Positions 1 through 7,867 of a stretch of DNA of 64,000 bases are shown piece by piece. Numbering within the stretch: the first letter of the stretch is position 1; each line of letters begins with the position of its first letter. The position numbers and the translations under genes are program-made. The notes under the pieces were generated by a model. It searched no databases, had not been told where the DNA came from, and saw nothing but the letters and a program-made list of their open reading frames with translations. Origin of the DNA: Nonomuraea spiralis (GTDB lineage Bacteria; Actinomycetota; Actinomycetes; Streptosporangiales; Streptosporangiaceae); contig NZ_BMRC01000007.1 in assembly GCF_014648435.1 (NCBI RefSeq), forward strand, positions 1 through 64,000, written 5' to 3'.

Positions 1-288
1 GCCGGCATCGAGAAGGCTGCCGCTGACCTGGGCCATCGATTGATCCGGCCGGCCCGTCAGGACGAACCCGCGCCTGCTCTGCCGTTCCCCGGCTGGCTAC
101 GCCAACGCATCGAAGCGATCATCTGGACGTTGAAGAACCAGCTCGGCCTCGAACGCCACAATGCCCGCACCACCGACGGCCTTTGGGCGCGGGTCAGCCA
201 ACGCGTCCTCGCCCTCAACGCCGTGATCTGGCACAACTGGAACACCGGCGCACCCGTCAAACGATCACTGACCGCCTACGACCATTAA
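1..288 (+). CDS. Transposase, C-terminal part (IS982-like)
   Basis: The reading frame is open from the first base of the window to a TAA stop, so the 5' part lies outside and it cannot be said whether the full gene is intact. The visible 95 residues end in SLTAYDH after a stretch reading LKNQLGLERHNARTT and AVIWHNW. This is the usual tail of actinomycete DDE transposases of the IS982 type: the third catalytic acid region followed by a conserved C-terminus. Its role would be cutting and joining the ends of its own element. No inverted terminal repeat could be confirmed in 289-325, because the other end is not visible. It marks the left edge of the window as a mobile-element boundary. Confidence 0.75.
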   Translation, partial: AGIEKAAADLGHRLIRPARQDEPAPALPFPGWLRQRIEAIIWTLKNQLGLERHNARTTDGLWARVSQRVLALNAVIWHNWNTGAPVKRSLTAYDH

Positions 289-325
289 CCCAAATTCACA
301 TCAGTGATCTAGGGGGTGCGCGTCC

Positions 326-787
326 TCAGCGGAGTGTGTGGCTCTGTTCCCAGCGGTGGAGCAGGCCGGGTAGTTCGCTCAGCAGGAACCGGTAGAAGTC
401 GCGCATCCGCGCCAGCCGGGTGTGGGCCGGGTCGCCGGAAACGGTGGTGGCGATGCCGGTCTCGGCGGCCTGCAGCATGACGTCCACCATGGTGTTCTGG
501 GTGGAGAACAAGGTGGGCCAGGCGTTGTCGCGTAGCCGGTAGTGCTCCCGGCGGCTGCCGGGCGCGGGCAGGCGTTCGATCAGGCCGGTCGCCAGCAGGG
601 CCTTGACCGCGCCGGACACCGAGCCCGCGCTGGCGCCGAGCCGGTCGGCGATGTCGCCCATGGTGACCGTCTCGGCGTCGGTGAACAGGAAGAACGCCAG
701 AACGCGTGCCGACATGCGCTGCAACCCGCCCTCGGTCAGCACCAGCGCCAGCCGTTCGGCGGCCTGCCGTCGTTCCTGGTCGGTCAC
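326..787 (-). CDS. GbsR/MarR-type transcriptional regulator
   Basis: A 153-residue winged-helix protein. The central part (VTMGDIADRLGASAG, then AVKALLATGLIERL and a wing with SRREHYRL) is the DNA-binding domain. The rest is helical and probably makes the dimer. I chose the GTG at 787 because AGGAGGTGA lies just upstream of it; an in-frame ATG at 805 would place that ribosome site inside the gene. It is divergent from a glycosyltransferase gene, and the shared spacer carries palindromes (834-850) inside both promoters. It therefore most likely represses its own gene and the transferase. The ligand is unknown; such regulators often sense drugs or osmolytes. Family assignment is firm, the target is inferred. 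Confidence 0.85.
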   Translation of the reverse strand: MTDQERRQAAERLALVLTEGGLQRMSARVLAFFLFTDAETVTMGDIADRLGASAGSVSGAVKALLATGLIERLPAPGSRREHYRLRDNAWPTLFSTQNTMVDVMLQAAETGIATTVSGDPAHTRLARMRDFYRFLLSELPGLLHRWEQSHTLR

Positions 788-807
788 CTCGTCACCTCCT
801 GGCATGG

Positions 808-858
808 ATCATAGCCGAACTACCCACTCTTCAGAAATTTCTGAAATTTCGCTATATT
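808..858. promoter_or_regulatory. Divergent promoters with shared palindromic operator
   Basis: For the plus strand, -35 TTCAGA (830-835), a 17-base spacer and -10 TATATT (853-858) lead to the glycosyltransferase. For the minus strand, -35 TTCTGA (complement of 831-836), a 17-base spacer and -10 TATGAT (complement of 808-813) lead to the regulator. The 14-bp perfect palindrome TCAGAAATTTCTGA (831-844) overlaps both -35 boxes. The 8-bp palindrome GAAATTTC occurs twice (834-841 and 843-850), 9 bp apart. A dimeric regulator bound here would block both promoters. Confidence 0.7.
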
Positions 859-944
859 GCCGTCATTCGGCCCTTCGCTGGGCCGGTGGTGTGCCGGGAA
901 GTCTGGTCGGCGAGCGTGACAGTCCTTTCGAACAAGGAGCGCCG

Positions 945-2258
945 ATGAAGGTCCTCATCCTCACCCACGGCACCCGCGGCGACGTCCAGCCGTACGCCGC
1001 ACTGGCCCTCGCCCTGAACCGGGCCGGGCACGAGGCCGTCCTGGCGGCCCCCGCCGCCATGGCCGGCCTGGCCGGCCCGCACGGCATCGTCTTCGCGCCC
1101 CTGCACGACGGCCCGAACACGCTCATCGACGACCCCGGCATCCGCCAGGCGATCGAGACCAACTACCGCGGCCTGCGCGGCAAGATGGTCGCTCTGCGGG
1201 TGATGCGCCGCAGCAAGCCCCTCATGGCCGAGGTCTTCGCCGACATGGCCGACGTGGCGGTGGACGGGGACGGACAGGGCGCCGACCTGGTCGTGCACGC
1301 GCCCGGCATGCCGGGTCGGCACATCGCCGAACGGCTCGGCGTGCCCGCGGTGCCCGCCGCGTTGCAGCCCATATGGGTGCCCACCGCCGCCTTCCGCAAC
1401 CCGATGCTGCCGGTGCCGTTGCCCAAGGTGCTGAACCGGGCGTCCTACCTGCCGATCAAGCTGATGCTGCGCTCCTTCGCCGGCATCGCCGACGACCTGC
1501 GCACGCGGCTGGACCTGCCGCGGCGGCGCGGCCGGCACGACATCCTGCGCCGTCCCGACGGTGGCCCGGCAACCGTCCTGCACGCCTTCAGTCGTCACCT
1601 GCTGCCCCACGACACACCGGGCGGCCTGGACTATCCGGCATGGGTGCACACCACCGGCTTCTGGCACCTGCCCGCCCCGCCGGACTGGACGCCCTCGCCG
1701 GAACTGGCCGCGTTCCTGGCCGACGGGCCGCCGCCGGTGTACATCGGGTTCGGCAGCATGGCAGGCACCGACCCGCTGCGGCTCGGCCGCATCGTCGCCG
1801 AGGCCGTCCGGCGGGCCGGGGTGCGTGCCGTGCTGGCCACCGGCTGGGGCGGCATCGAGGCTGCCGACCTGCCCGACGGCGTTCACCTGCTCGATCAGGC
1901 GCCGCACGACTGGCTGCTGCCGCGCATGGCCGCGATCGTCCATCACGGCGGCAGCGGCACCACCGCCGCGGCCCTGCTCGCCGGACGACCACAGGTGATC
2001 TGCCCGTTCGTCGCCGACCAGCCGTTCTGGGCGGCCCGCGCGCACGCCGCGGGTGTCGCCGTGCCGCCTCAGCCGCAGCGGCGCCTGACCCCGGACGGCC
2101 TGGCCGCCGCCATCCGCCTGGCCGCCACCGATACCCGGATGGCGACCACCGCCGCCGACCTCGGGCGGCGCGTACGGGCAGAGAACGGCCTCGATCGTGC
2201 TGTCACGATTCTGGAAGATCACACCAAGGACGGGGCAAGGGGACAGTCGCGCCTCTGA
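945..2258 (+). CDS. Family 1 glycosyltransferase (UGT/MGT type)
   Basis: 437 residues. The start MKVLILTHGTRGDVQPYAAL is the N-terminal acceptor-side Rossmann motif of GT-B enzymes of the sterol/macrolide/glycopeptide glycosyltransferase kind. The C-terminal half carries the nucleotide-sugar site: YIGFGSMAG, then APHDWLLPRM and HHGGSGTTAAALLAGRP followed by PFVADQPFWA. The reaction would be transfer of a sugar from a nucleoside-diphosphate sugar to a small lipophilic acceptor; inactivation of a macrolide-like drug is one common use. The ATG at 945 has AAGGAG six bases upstream; the longer open frame runs back through the regulator gene and is not used. It is divergent from a GbsR/MarR regulator, a usual arrangement for detoxification genes. 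The acceptor and sugar cannot be read from the sequence. Confidence 0.88.
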   Translation: MKVLILTHGTRGDVQPYAALALALNRAGHEAVLAAPAAMAGLAGPHGIVFAPLHDGPNTLIDDPGIRQAIETNYRGLRGKMVALRVMRRSKPLMAEVFADMADVAVDGDGQGADLVVHAPGMPGRHIAERLGVPAVPAALQPIWVPTAAFRNPMLPVPLPKVLNRASYLPIKLMLRSFAGIADDLRTRLDLPRRRGRHDILRRPDGGPATVLHAFSRHLLPHDTPGGLDYPAWVHTTGFWHLPAPPDWTPSPELAAFLADGPPPVYIGFGSMAGTDPLRLGRIVAEAVRRAGVRAVLATGWGGIEAADLPDGVHLLDQAPHDWLLPRMAAIVHHGGSGTTAAALLAGRPQVICPFVADQPFWAARAHAAGVAVPPQPQRRLTPDGLAAAIRLAATDTRMATTAADLGRRVRAENGLDRAVTILEDHTKDGARGQSRL

Positions 2259-2316
2259 CTCGAAGGCGTCGTGGCCGCGTGGGCAGTCCGGGCTCGACAG
2301 GGATTCGCTACTCTGT

Positions 2317-2351
2317 GGTACTGTGTAGTGGTACTTGGTACTACAAGGTAC
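2317..2351. promoter_or_regulatory. Four GGTAC repeats, probable PadR operator
   Basis: GGTAC occurs at 2317-2321, 2330-2334, 2337-2341 and 2347-2351, just upstream of the padR-type start at 2375. The block from 2330 also forms an imperfect inverted repeat (GGTACTTG ... CAAGGTACC). PadR proteins bind inverted repeats containing GTAC-like cores in their own promoters, so autoregulation is likely. The repeats may also overlap the promoter, but no clear -35/-10 pair was found. Confidence 0.55.
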
Positions 2352-2374
2352 CTGGGGCGGCGAAGAGGACCACG

Positions 2375-2701
2375 ATGGACGACCTGACGGAGATGCTGAA
2401 GGGCACGCTTGAGGGCTGCGTGCTCGAAATCATCGGCAGCGAGGAGACCTACGGGTACGCCATCACGCGCCGGCTGAACGAACTCGGCTTCGCCGACGTC
2501 GTCGAGGGGACGGTTTACACCATTCTGCTGCGGCTGGAGAAGAACGGGCTCGTCCAGGTGACGAAACGACCGTCCGGGATGGGCCCGCCGCGCAAGTTCT
2601 ACGCGCTCAACGACGCGGGGCGCAGAGAACTCGCGACGTTCTGGGCGAAATGGGAGTACGTCACATCGCGGATCGACAAGCTCAAGGAGGGCGGGAGATG
2701 A
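2375..2701 (+). CDS. PadR-family transcriptional regulator
   Basis: 108 residues with the PadR winged helix: LKGTLEGCVLEIIG, YGYAITRRLNELGF, EGTVYTILLRLEKNGLV and the wing GPPRKFYALNDAGRREL. It lacks a long C-terminal domain, so it is a small subfamily-2 PadR. It binds DNA as a dimer and is released by a ligand or partner. The ATG at 2375 follows GAAGAGG. Its stop overlaps the next start (ATGA, 2698-2701), so it is translated together with two DUF1048 proteins. This PadR-DUF1048 pairing is common in actinomycetes and firmicutes, where the DUF1048 proteins are thought to work with the regulator. Upstream GGTAC repeats point to autoregulation. Confidence 0.9.
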   Translation: MDDLTEMLKGTLEGCVLEIIGSEETYGYAITRRLNELGFADVVEGTVYTILLRLEKNGLVQVTKRPSGMGPPRKFYALNDAGRRELATFWAKWEYVTSRIDKLKEGGR

Positions 2702-3054
2702 ACATCTGGGAGACCATGACAGGCAGCGATCTCACCAGGGACTGGAAGGCGTTCGAAGTCCGGGCCGGGGCGTTGCCGGCCGACTACCGGGCCGCCTGGG
2801 AAGAGATCAAAGGTCACCTCTTTCCGTACGGGGACTTCTCGGGCCGGAACCTGATGCCGATTCTCGACGGTGTTCTGGGGCTGCTGGAGGAGACCGCGGC
2901 CGACGGGCAGAGCGTTCACGACGTGCTGGGCGACGACGTCGGTGGCTTCTGCGCGGCGCTGGCCGGCGGAGAAGGGGCCCGGAACTATCGCGACCGATGG
3001 CGCGAGCAGTTGAACAGGAACGTCGCAAGGAAACTGGGCCGGCTGGGAGGCTGA
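2698..3054 (+). CDS. DUF1048 family protein (first copy)
   Basis: 118 residues, predicted all-helical. Motifs typical of DUF1048 are LPADYRAAWEEIKGHLF near residue 25, a central GLLEETAADGQSVHDVLGDDV and a basic C-terminus. It has no signal peptide, membrane segment or catalytic motif. The start ATG overlaps the stop of the PadR gene by 4 bases, and a second DUF1048 gene begins 1 base after its stop, so the three form one translational unit. The biochemical role of DUF1048 is not known. By position it is an accessory or target of the PadR regulator; this is an inference from conserved pairing. Confidence 0.85.
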   Translation: MNIWETMTGSDLTRDWKAFEVRAGALPADYRAAWEEIKGHLFPYGDFSGRNLMPILDGVLGLLEETAADGQSVHDVLGDDVGGFCAALAGGEGARNYRDRWREQLNRNVARKLGRLGG

Positions 3055-3055
3055 C

Positions 3056-3382
3056 GTGGGCATCCAGGACATCATCGAAGGCAAGAAGCAGTGGCGGGCG
3101 CACATGGCGCGGGTGAAGGCGCTGCCGCCGGACTATCAGATCGTCTACAAGGAGATGCAGAGGTACCTCTTCAAGGTCGGACCGGTCGACCTGCTCGGCG
3201 GGTCCCTGCTCCCAGGGTTGCTCGACTTCTTCGAGGAGGGCGTCGTGGCGGGCAAGGGGGTTCTGGAACTCATCGGCGACGACGTCGCCGCCTTCTGCGA
3301 CGACCTGGTCAAGGACTCGCGTACCTACGCTGACCTCTACCAGGAGTCCATCGGCAACGGCCCCGGCACGGCCGGGAAGTAA
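3056..3382 (+). CDS. DUF1048 family protein (second copy)
   Basis: 108 residues, a divergent paralogue of the preceding gene. It keeps the pattern LPPDYQIVYKEMQRYLF, then LLPGLLDFFEEG and GKGVLELIGDDVAAFCDDL. The GTG start at 3056 is one base past the previous stop and the ribosome site GGGAGG lies inside that gene's end. Two unequal copies side by side suggest a heterodimer or specialised duplicates. Function is unknown. A hairpin at 3407-3426 probably ends the transcript. Confidence 0.85.
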   Translation: MGIQDIIEGKKQWRAHMARVKALPPDYQIVYKEMQRYLFKVGPVDLLGGSLLPGLLDFFEEGVVAGKGVLELIGDDVAAFCDDLVKDSRTYADLYQESIGNGPGTAGK

Positions 3383-3406
3383 CACCCAGCCATCACCGCT
3401 CGCCCA

Positions 3407-3426
3407 GCGCCCGTGCCGCCGGGCGC
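3407..3426 (+). terminator. Hairpin after the PadR-DUF1048 unit
   Basis: GCGCCCG (3407-3413), a 6-base loop, and CGGGCGC (3420-3426) form a perfect 7-bp GC stem 24 bases after the last stop. There is no T-tract, as is usual in high-GC actinomycetes. The rest of 3383-3627 shows no gene. Confidence 0.5.
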
Positions 3427-3627
3427 CACGGAACGGATGACGTCCTCGCCCGTTCCGGTCCTGGTGAACCCGCTCCCGACCTCGCGAGACCACCGGCGAC
3501 ATCGCCCCCAAGCCTGCGTACGGCGCGCTCACCGCGAATTCCCTCTCCGAGGCTGCCCGGCACGGAGAGGTTCTCCTCCATGCCCGAAAGAGGCCGAAAG
3601 AGGCCGAAAGACAGAGGCGAGGAAACC

Positions 3628-4422
3628 ATGACCAATGCGAAGTGGACCGGCATGCTGCCGGTCGACGACACGGCGCTGGCCCTGACCGACACCGGCGGCC
3701 CCGGCATCCCTGTCGTCTATCTCAACGGCGCCTACGCCGACCAGTCACACTGGCGGCGCGTCATCGCCGACCTCGGCGGTGACTACCGGCACATCACCTA
3801 CGACGAGCGCGCCCGCGGCAGGTCGAAGCGCTCGGCGGACTACTCGTTCGAGGCGTGCGTCCGTGACCTCGACGAGGTGCTCAAGGCGAGAGGGGTGGAC
3901 CGGCCGATCCTGGTGGGCTGGTCCTACGGCGGGGTGCTGGGGTGGCACTGGGCCGACCGGCATCCGGACCGCGTCGCCGGCCTGGTCACGGTCGACGCCT
4001 TTCCGGTCGGTCTCACCGGCGAGGCCGGCGCGGAGCGGATCCGCAAGCTGTTCCGCCGCATGCGGTTCCTCTTCCCGATCGCCGCCCGGCTGGGCCTGGC
4101 CGCGCGGATGAGCGCCGGCCAGCACGCCGAGGTCAACATCGAACTCAACGAGATCGCCGCCGCCGGCGTGCCGGTACTCGAACGCCTGACCTGCCCGGTG
4201 CGGTTCGTCCTGGCCACGGGTGACAGCCTCGGGAGCGAGAAGGGGGAGATGGAACAGGGACGGACCGTGCTCGACCCGGTGCTCGCCCGCAACCCGAACG
4301 TCAAGATCAGCGCGAAGGTCGCGAGCAACCACAGCAAGATCCTGCGCAACGACTCCCACGCGGTCGCCCAGGCCGTACGCGAGCTCGCCGCCACTACGGC
4401 CGGGCGGCCGGCCAAGCCGTGA
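3628..4422 (+). CDS. Alpha/beta hydrolase
   Basis: 264 residues with the alpha/beta-hydrolase fold. The nucleophile elbow is GWSYGG (residues 97-102, Ser99), after the oxyanion-region strand IPVVYLNGAYAD. The likely catalytic histidine is in the SNHSKIL region near residue 235, with an acidic partner in the LATGDS strand. It would hydrolyse an ester, lactone or similar small substrate in the cytoplasm; no signal peptide is present. The ATG at 3628 has GAGGAAA just upstream; the longer frame from 3580 begins with a low-complexity Arg/Lys stretch and has no ribosome site. It precedes a second, unrelated-looking alpha/beta hydrolase by 185 bases. Substrate is unknown. Confidence 0.82.
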   Translation: MTNAKWTGMLPVDDTALALTDTGGPGIPVVYLNGAYADQSHWRRVIADLGGDYRHITYDERARGRSKRSADYSFEACVRDLDEVLKARGVDRPILVGWSYGGVLGWHWADRHPDRVAGLVTVDAFPVGLTGEAGAERIRKLFRRMRFLFPIAARLGLAARMSAGQHAEVNIELNEIAAAGVPVLERLTCPVRFVLATGDSLGSEKGEMEQGRTVLDPVLARNPNVKISAKVASNHSKILRNDSHAVAQAVRELAATTAGRPAKP

Positions 4423-4607
4423 CGTACGCCGTCACGATCGACCGGCCGAGCACGGGCCGGGCCGTTCCCGCGACAGGGGACCACCTGGGCTGCGGTCCCG
4501 GAGGACACTTCTGCGTGCTGTTCTGCGTGGCCTGAAGTCACGTCCCCCACTTGGATCGGGCGTACGGGGACAGGCGCCGGGCCTGTCCATCCAGGTCGGG
4601 AGTGACC

Positions 4608-5288
4608 ATGACCACCATCAGGAACATCGTGCTCGTGCACGGTGGCTTCGTGGACGGATCCGGCTGGCAGGGCGTCTACGACGAGCTGACCAGGGACGGC
4701 TTCCGCGTCCACGTGGTGCAGAATCCGACGTTGTCGCTGGAGGACGACGTCGCGGTGACCCGCCGCGCCCTCGATGCCCTGGACGGGCCCGCCGTACTGG
4801 TCGGCCACTCCTACGGCGGCGTCGTCATCAGCGAGGCGGGCACCCACCCCAACGCCGCCGCGCTCGCCTACATCGCCGCGTTCGCGCCCGACAAGGGCGA
4901 GTCGGTCAACACGCTGATCGCCGACCCGCCGCCCGGCGCGCCGGTGCCGCCGATCCTGCCGCCCGTGGAGGGGTTCCTGTTCCTCGACCGGGACAAGTTC
5001 CACGGCTCGTTCGCCGCGGACCTGCCGGACCGGGCGGCGGCGTTCATGGCCGACTCGCAGGTGCCGTGGGGCGTGGACGCGCTCGGCGGCACGGTCACCG
5101 AACCCGCCTGGCGGCACAAGCCCGCCTGGTACCTGGTGGCCACCGAGGACCGCATGATCCCGCCCCCGGCGCAGCGCGCGATGGCCGAACGGTCGGGCGC
5201 GACCGTGGTCGAGGTCATCGGCAGCCACGCGGTCTACGTCTCCCAGCCCGCCGCCGTCGCCGACCTGATCCGCCAGGCCGCGGCCTGA
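4608..5288 (+). CDS. Alpha/beta hydrolase (small esterase type)
   Basis: 226 residues. It begins with strand and oxyanion loop NIVLVHGGFVDGSGW (residues 6-20). The nucleophile is GHSYGG (66-71, Ser68). The acid is in TEDRMIPP and the histidine in GSHAVYVSQP. This is the compact family of actinomycete hydrolases related to plant salicylate-esterase-like proteins (AB_hydrolase_6 type). The ATG at 4608 lies after GGGAGTGACC. It is cytoplasmic, with unknown substrate. A partly duplicated 29-bp segment runs through its stop codon, and a hairpin follows at 5348-5365, so it probably ends its transcript before the regulator at 5457. Confidence 0.83.
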   Translation: MTTIRNIVLVHGGFVDGSGWQGVYDELTRDGFRVHVVQNPTLSLEDDVAVTRRALDALDGPAVLVGHSYGGVVISEAGTHPNAAALAYIAAFAPDKGESVNTLIADPPPGAPVPPILPPVEGFLFLDRDKFHGSFAADLPDRAAAFMADSQVPWGVDALGGTVTEPAWRHKPAWYLVATEDRMIPPPAQRAMAERSGATVVEVIGSHAVYVSQPAAVADLIRQAAA

Positions 5289-5339
5289 CCACGCCTCTCA
5301 CCGGGCCGGCGGCCTGACCACGTGCCTCACCGGGCCCGC
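5282..5339. repeat. 29-bp imperfect tandem duplication over a stop codon
   Basis: Units 5282-5310 and 5311-5339 both begin GGCCTGACCACG and run to CACCGGGCC; they differ at a few bases. The first unit includes the stop codon of the hydrolase (5286-5288). A third partial echo (GCGGCCCAGGCCG) follows. It looks like replication slippage in GC-rich DNA. Confidence 0.7.
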
Positions 5340-5347
5340 GGCCCAGG

Positions 5348-5365
5348 CCGCCGGCTGACCGGCGG
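5348..5365 (+). terminator. Hairpin between hydrolase and XRE-STAND regulator
   Basis: CCGCCGG (5348-5354), loop CTGA, CCGGCGG (5359-5365): a perfect 7-bp GC stem with a tetraloop, 60 bases after the hydrolase stop. No T-tract. Confidence 0.45.
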
Positions 5366-5417
5366 ACGGCTCCCAGTGGTGTCCGCCCGGCGATGGGCAA
5401 GCCAGGCCGGATTCCTT

Positions 5418-5432
5418 ACGATGAATGATCGT
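5418..5432. promoter_or_regulatory. Short inverted repeat and -10 before the XRE-STAND gene
   Basis: ACGAT (5418-5422) and ATCGT (5428-5432) form an inverted repeat 25 bases before the ATG at 5457. TACGAT (5417-5422) is a good -10 hexamer for the plus strand. No convincing -35 is present, which would fit an activated or extended promoter. An operator role is only a suggestion. Confidence 0.35.
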
Positions 5433-5456
5433 TCGGGGTGAGAGAGGGGGACTCCC

Positions 5457-7784
5457 ATGGTCGCTCCGGCCAGCTTCGCAGAGGTGCTGCGCCGCCACAG
5501 GCGGGCCGCCCGGATGACCCTGGAGCAACTCGCCGAGGCCTCCGGGGTCAGCGACCGGACGCTGTCGGACATGGAACGAGGTCGGAGCACAGGGCCCCAG
5601 CATCGGACCGTCACCGCACTGGCCGACGCTCTCGATCTCACGGGCGACGACCGCGACCGGTTCCTCGAACTGGCCCGCGAAGGCCGCCTGCGCGACCACT
5701 GGACCCGTCCAGCCGGTCCGCGCGATCAACCGAACCGTCCAGCCGGTCCGCGCGATCAGCCGAACCGTCCAGCCGGTCCGCGCGACCACCTGGCCCGCGG
5801 CCTGTGCGAGCCGCCCCCGCCGGTCGACGACTTCACCGGCAGGGCCGCCGAGCTGACCTGGACCACCGAACTGGTCCGTCCCCGGCAGGCGCCCGGCGCC
5901 GCGGGCGTGGGACTCATCACCGGAGCCGCCGGGCTGGGCAAGACGACGTTCGCCGTTCGCGCCGCGCACGATCTGCGGCCGGACTTCCCCGGCGGCGTGT
6001 TGTTCCTCGACCTGTTCGGCATGTCGTCCCGCCCCGTGCCCGCGGCGGAGGCCCTGGCGCTGCTGCTGCGCGCGCTCGGCGTCGTCGAGCAGGAGATCCC
6101 CGCCGACGTCGCCGGGCGCGCGTCCCTGTACCGGTCGTTGCTGCGGGAGCGGCGCGTGCTCGTCGTGCTCGACAACGCGGCCTCCGAGGGCCAGGTGCGG
6201 CCGTTGCTGCCCGGCGACGGCGTGGGCCGCGTGCTGGTGACCAGCCGCCGGCTGCTCGCCGGGCTGGAGGGCGTACGCAGACTCAGCCTCGGTCCGCTGC
6301 CCCTGCTGGAGGGCGCCGAACTGCTGACCGGGATCCTGAAGGGACGCGACGCCTCCGACGACGGTACGGCGATCTCCAGGCTCGTCGAGCTGTGCGGCGG
6401 CCTGCCGCTCGCGCTGCGCATCATCGGCAACCGGCTGGTCAGCAGGCCCGGCTGGAAGGCCGCCGAGCTCGTCGCCCGCCTCGGGAACGAGCAAGGACGC
6501 CTGGAACAGCTCAGGGCCGGCAACCTGCGGATCGCCAACGCGTTCGCCATGTCGTACGAGCAGCTCACCCCCTCCTCGCGGCAGGTCTTCCGGCGGTTGT
6601 CCCTCATCCCCGGACGGGACTTCGACGGCACGCTCGCCGCCGTCGTGGGCGGGGTCGACGTCGAGGACGCCTGGGACGTGCTGGACGAGCTGGTCGATCT
6701 CGGCCTGCTCCAGGACAGCGCGGGGAGCCGCTACCGCTTCCACGACCTGGTCCGCCTGTTCGCCGGCGACCGCCTCCGGCAGGAGGACACGCCGGCCGGC
6801 CGGGAGGCGGTCACGGAGGCGGTGACGTCGTGGTTGCTGCGGACGGCCACCGCCGCCGGGAGGTGGTTCGAGTCCGCCGGCGGACAGGCCGCCGATGGAC
6901 AGGTGGCCGGTGGCCCGTCCTCCCCGGAGGAGGCCGACCGCTGGCTGCGCGTGAACGTGGACAACTGGATGGGCGCGTTGCGCGCCGCGGCGGGCACGGG
7001 CCGGCACACGGAGGTCCTGGACTGCGCCGAGTCGCTGGACTGGTACTCCGACCGGTGGATGCACGCGCCGCACTGGCACGAGATCTTCACCCTCGGCGCC
7101 GAGGCCGCCGCCGCCCTGGGCGACCAGGCCCGGCAGGCCAACCAGCTGAACCTGCTCGCCTGGGTCCATCTGGTCCCACGGGACGACCCGGAGACCGCGC
7201 TGCGCTACACAGCCCAGGCGCTGGACCTCGCCGTCCGAGAAGGCGCGCTGAACGAGACGGCCTCGGCCCACCACAACACGGGAGGCGCGCTCCGCCGTCT
7301 CGGACGGCTCGGCGAAGCTGTCGAGGCGGAGACGCGGGCGGCGGAGATGTTCAGGGCGGGTGGCGACATCGATTCCTACAGCCAGTGTCTGGGCGCCCTC
7401 GGCACCTGCCTGCGCGACGCCGGACGCCACGCCGAGGCGCTGGAGCAGTACCGCGTCCTGTGGGAGCTGCTGAACGACGACCGGTCGGGGATGAGGCCCG
7501 GCGTGGTGGCGTTCACCAGGCCCATCGCACTGGCCCGCATCGGCGAATGTCTGGCGCTGCTCGGCCACCGGGCCGAAGCCGTCCTGAAGCTCACCGAGGC
7601 GATCGGGCTCATGGAACAGGCCGGGCTGCCGTCCCAGCAGGCCCGTTCCCTGGAGACACTGGCGGCCCTGCTGGCCGAGGAGGACCGGAACGACGAGAGC
7701 CGGGCCGCGTACGCGCGGGCCGCGGAGGCGTACGAGGAAGTCGGGGACGCCGAGGCGAGCAGACGTTGCCGCGACCTCACCTGA
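5457..7784 (+). CDS. XRE-STAND-TPR regulator (NB-ARC ATPase)
   Basis: 775 residues in three parts. Residues 5-60 are a Cro/XRE helix-turn-helix (VLRRHRRAARMTLEQLAEAS, RTLSDMERG). Residues 125-430 are an NB-ARC/STAND ATPase with Walker A GAAGLGKTT (156-164) and Walker B LVVLDNA (Asp239), followed by the winged region GLLQDSAGSRYRFHDLVRLFA. The rest is TPR-like repeats. Such proteins are ATP-driven switches that activate transcription when the TPR part senses a ligand, comparable to the core of AfsR/SARP regulators but with an XRE DNA-binding domain. The linker after the HTH holds three copies of RPAGPRDQPN (5706-5787). GAGAGAGGGGG precedes the ATG. A truncated paralogue lies at 10668. Targets are unknown; nearby hydrolase genes are candidates. 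Confidence 0.85.
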   Translation: MVAPASFAEVLRRHRRAARMTLEQLAEASGVSDRTLSDMERGRSTGPQHRTVTALADALDLTGDDRDRFLELAREGRLRDHWTRPAGPRDQPNRPAGPRDQPNRPAGPRDHLARGLCEPPPPVDDFTGRAAELTWTTELVRPRQAPGAAGVGLITGAAGLGKTTFAVRAAHDLRPDFPGGVLFLDLFGMSSRPVPAAEALALLLRALGVVEQEIPADVAGRASLYRSLLRERRVLVVLDNAASEGQVRPLLPGDGVGRVLVTSRRLLAGLEGVRRLSLGPLPLLEGAELLTGILKGRDASDDGTAISRLVELCGGLPLALRIIGNRLVSRPGWKAAELVARLGNEQGRLEQLRAGNLRIANAFAMSYEQLTPSSRQVFRRLSLIPGRDFDGTLAAVVGGVDVEDAWDVLDELVDLGLLQDSAGSRYRFHDLVRLFAGDRLRQEDTPAGREAVTEAVTSWLLRTATAAGRWFESAGGQAADGQVAGGPSSPEEADRWLRVNVDNWMGALRAAAGTGRHTEVLDCAESLDWYSDRWMHAPHWHEIFTLGAEAAAALGDQARQANQLNLLAWVHLVPRDDPETALRYTAQALDLAVREGALNETASAHHNTGGALRRLGRLGEAVEAETRAAEMFRAGGDIDSYSQCLGALGTCLRDAGRHAEALEQYRVLWELLNDDRSGMRPGVVAFTRPIALARIGECLALLGHRAEAVLKLTEAIGLMEQAGLPSQQARSLETLAALLAEEDRNDESRAAYARAAEAYEEVGDAEASRRCRDLT
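5706..5787 (+). repeat. 30-bp triplicate in the regulator linker
   Basis: A 30-bp unit starting CGTCCAGCCGGTCCGCGCGA occurs at 5706, 5736 and 5766 (third copy shorter), encoding RPAGPRDQPN repeats between the HTH and the ATPase. The near-identical copies indicate recent slippage. The paralogue at 10668 has no such repeat, so the linker length varies. Confidence 0.85.
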
Positions 7785-7867
7785 CGGTTCCGCAGGCTCC
7801 GGCATCCCGGACGCCACCTGCGGGCCGGCACGCTGGACCGGGCGAAACCCGGGCGTAAGGTCGGTAT

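Noticed and set aside
5706-5787. CRISPR-like short regularly spaced repeats
   Set aside because: Units are directly adjacent, in frame and coding; there are no spacers.
5298-7817. An 839-codon open frame on the minus strand across the XRE-STAND regulator
   Set aside because: The plus-strand protein has clear HTH, Walker and TPR features; the antisense frame is low-complexity Gly/Arg/Gln-rich, a usual by-product of high GC.
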